Assembly (NCBI GenBank): GCA_002422455.1
Contig: DIVK01000060.1
Coordinates: forward strand, 31,307 to 95,306
Origin: Rhodoferax sp. UBA6134
GTDB taxonomy: Bacteria; Pseudomonadota; Gammaproteobacteria; Burkholderiales; Burkholderiaceae_C
Direction: 5' to 3'
Length of the DNA: 64,000 nt
Position numbers and translations under genes: made by a program. Under the pieces are notes generated by a model. It searched no databases, was not told the origin of the DNA, and saw only the letters and a program-made list of their open reading frames with translations. Numbering within the stretch: the first letter of the stretch is position 1; every line of letters starts with the position of its first letter. This document shows, in pieces, positions 63,835 through 64,000 of this stretch.

Positions 63835-64000
63835 GCGACGTCGCCAAGCCAAAAATCGGCAGCTACAAACGCCACCTGCTGATTTGCACTGGCCCACGCT
63901 GCACACAAGACGGGGCCGCCCAGGAACTGTTCGACAGTCTGGGCGACAAGTTCAAGGCCGCCGGTCTGCATGACGGCGAGCTGCGCGTCAAGCGCAGCCG
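63831..64000 (+). CDS. 2Fe-2S ferredoxin-like protein, N-terminal part (3' truncated by window)
   Basis: The visible 56 codons read KRHLLICTGPRCTQDGAAQE, a thioredoxin-like 2Fe-2S ferredoxin start with two of the four cluster cysteines, followed by LFDSLGDKFKAAGLHDGELR. Such proteins occur inside B12 loci of betaproteobacteria and may supply electrons for cobalt reduction or ring chemistry. The ATG at 63831 overlaps the cbiH stop by four bases. The rest lies beyond the window. Confidence 0.82.
   Translation, partial: MSDVAKPKIGSYKRHLLICTGPRCTQDGAAQELFDSLGDKFKAAGLHDGELRVKRS

Overview
The window is high-GC chromosomal DNA from a betaproteobacterium, most likely Burkholderiales/Comamonadaceae and possibly Rhodoferax-like. 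This is inferred from the conserved order thrS-infC-rpmI-rplT-pheS-pheT-ihfA-merR-tRNA-Pro, the zapB-zapA-6S RNA order, the protein families present and an intergenic repeat type that I know from this group. I ran no database search, so names rest on motifs, length and context.

Layout. 1-0.9 kb: the end of an HD-GYP phosphodiesterase and a small conserved protein. 1.1-10.4 kb: two small His-rich exported proteins bracket a lipid-linked glycosyltransferase pair (GT2 plus ArnT-like), followed by a heavy-metal RND efflux operon (adaptor, pump, DUF3240, outer-membrane factor). 10.4-12.1 kb: an AT-rich control region with a perfect 14-bp inverted repeat, then isocitrate lyase. 12.1-20.3 kb: translation genes, with infC starting at an ATC codon, then ihfA, a MerR regulator and tRNA-Pro. 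20.4-23.2 kb: DUF2889, MAPEG and an intact IS630-type element. 22.6-29.8 kb: a conserved unknown, NlpC/P60 peptidase, serB, mfd, ispD and ispF. 30-36.6 kb: an Aer-like chemoreceptor, a DEDDh exonuclease, two unrelated-looking nitronate monooxygenase-type flavoproteins, an IS3 transposase remnant, tRNA-Asn and thiD. 35.6-40.2 kb: an operon of three acyl-CoA dehydrogenases plus one of the flavoproteins. 40.5-45.2 kb: pfkB, then a c-di-GMP gene pair (HD-GYP, GGDEF-EAL). 45.3-46.9 kb: a TauE/SafE permease, 6S RNA, zapA and a zapB-like gene.

46.9-64 kb is a cobalamin locus. A cobalamin riboswitch precedes btuB. It is followed by 18 genes joined almost entirely by 4-base stop/start overlaps: cbiA/cobB, a signal-less BtuF-like protein, cobU, btuF, btuC, btuD, cbiF, cbiX, cbiC, cbiD, cbiET, cbiL, cbiG in two pieces, cbtB, cbtA, cbiH and the start of a 2Fe-2S protein. 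Together they take up corrinoid, import and insert cobalt, and build the corrin ring by what looks like the cobalt-early (anaerobic) route. Ring-closing and late genes such as cbiJ, cbiP, cbiB, cobS and cobT are not in the window.

The most notable observations are: a family of inverted-repeat DNA that has entered the mfd and cbiL reading frames and, in a covarying form, an arm of the B12 riboswitch; an acyl-CoA dehydrogenase paralogue lacking a glutamate at both usual catalytic positions; the 4-base-overlap gene chain; and an IS630 transposase whose stop codon is supplied by its target site. I found no CRISPR array, prophage or clear defence system.
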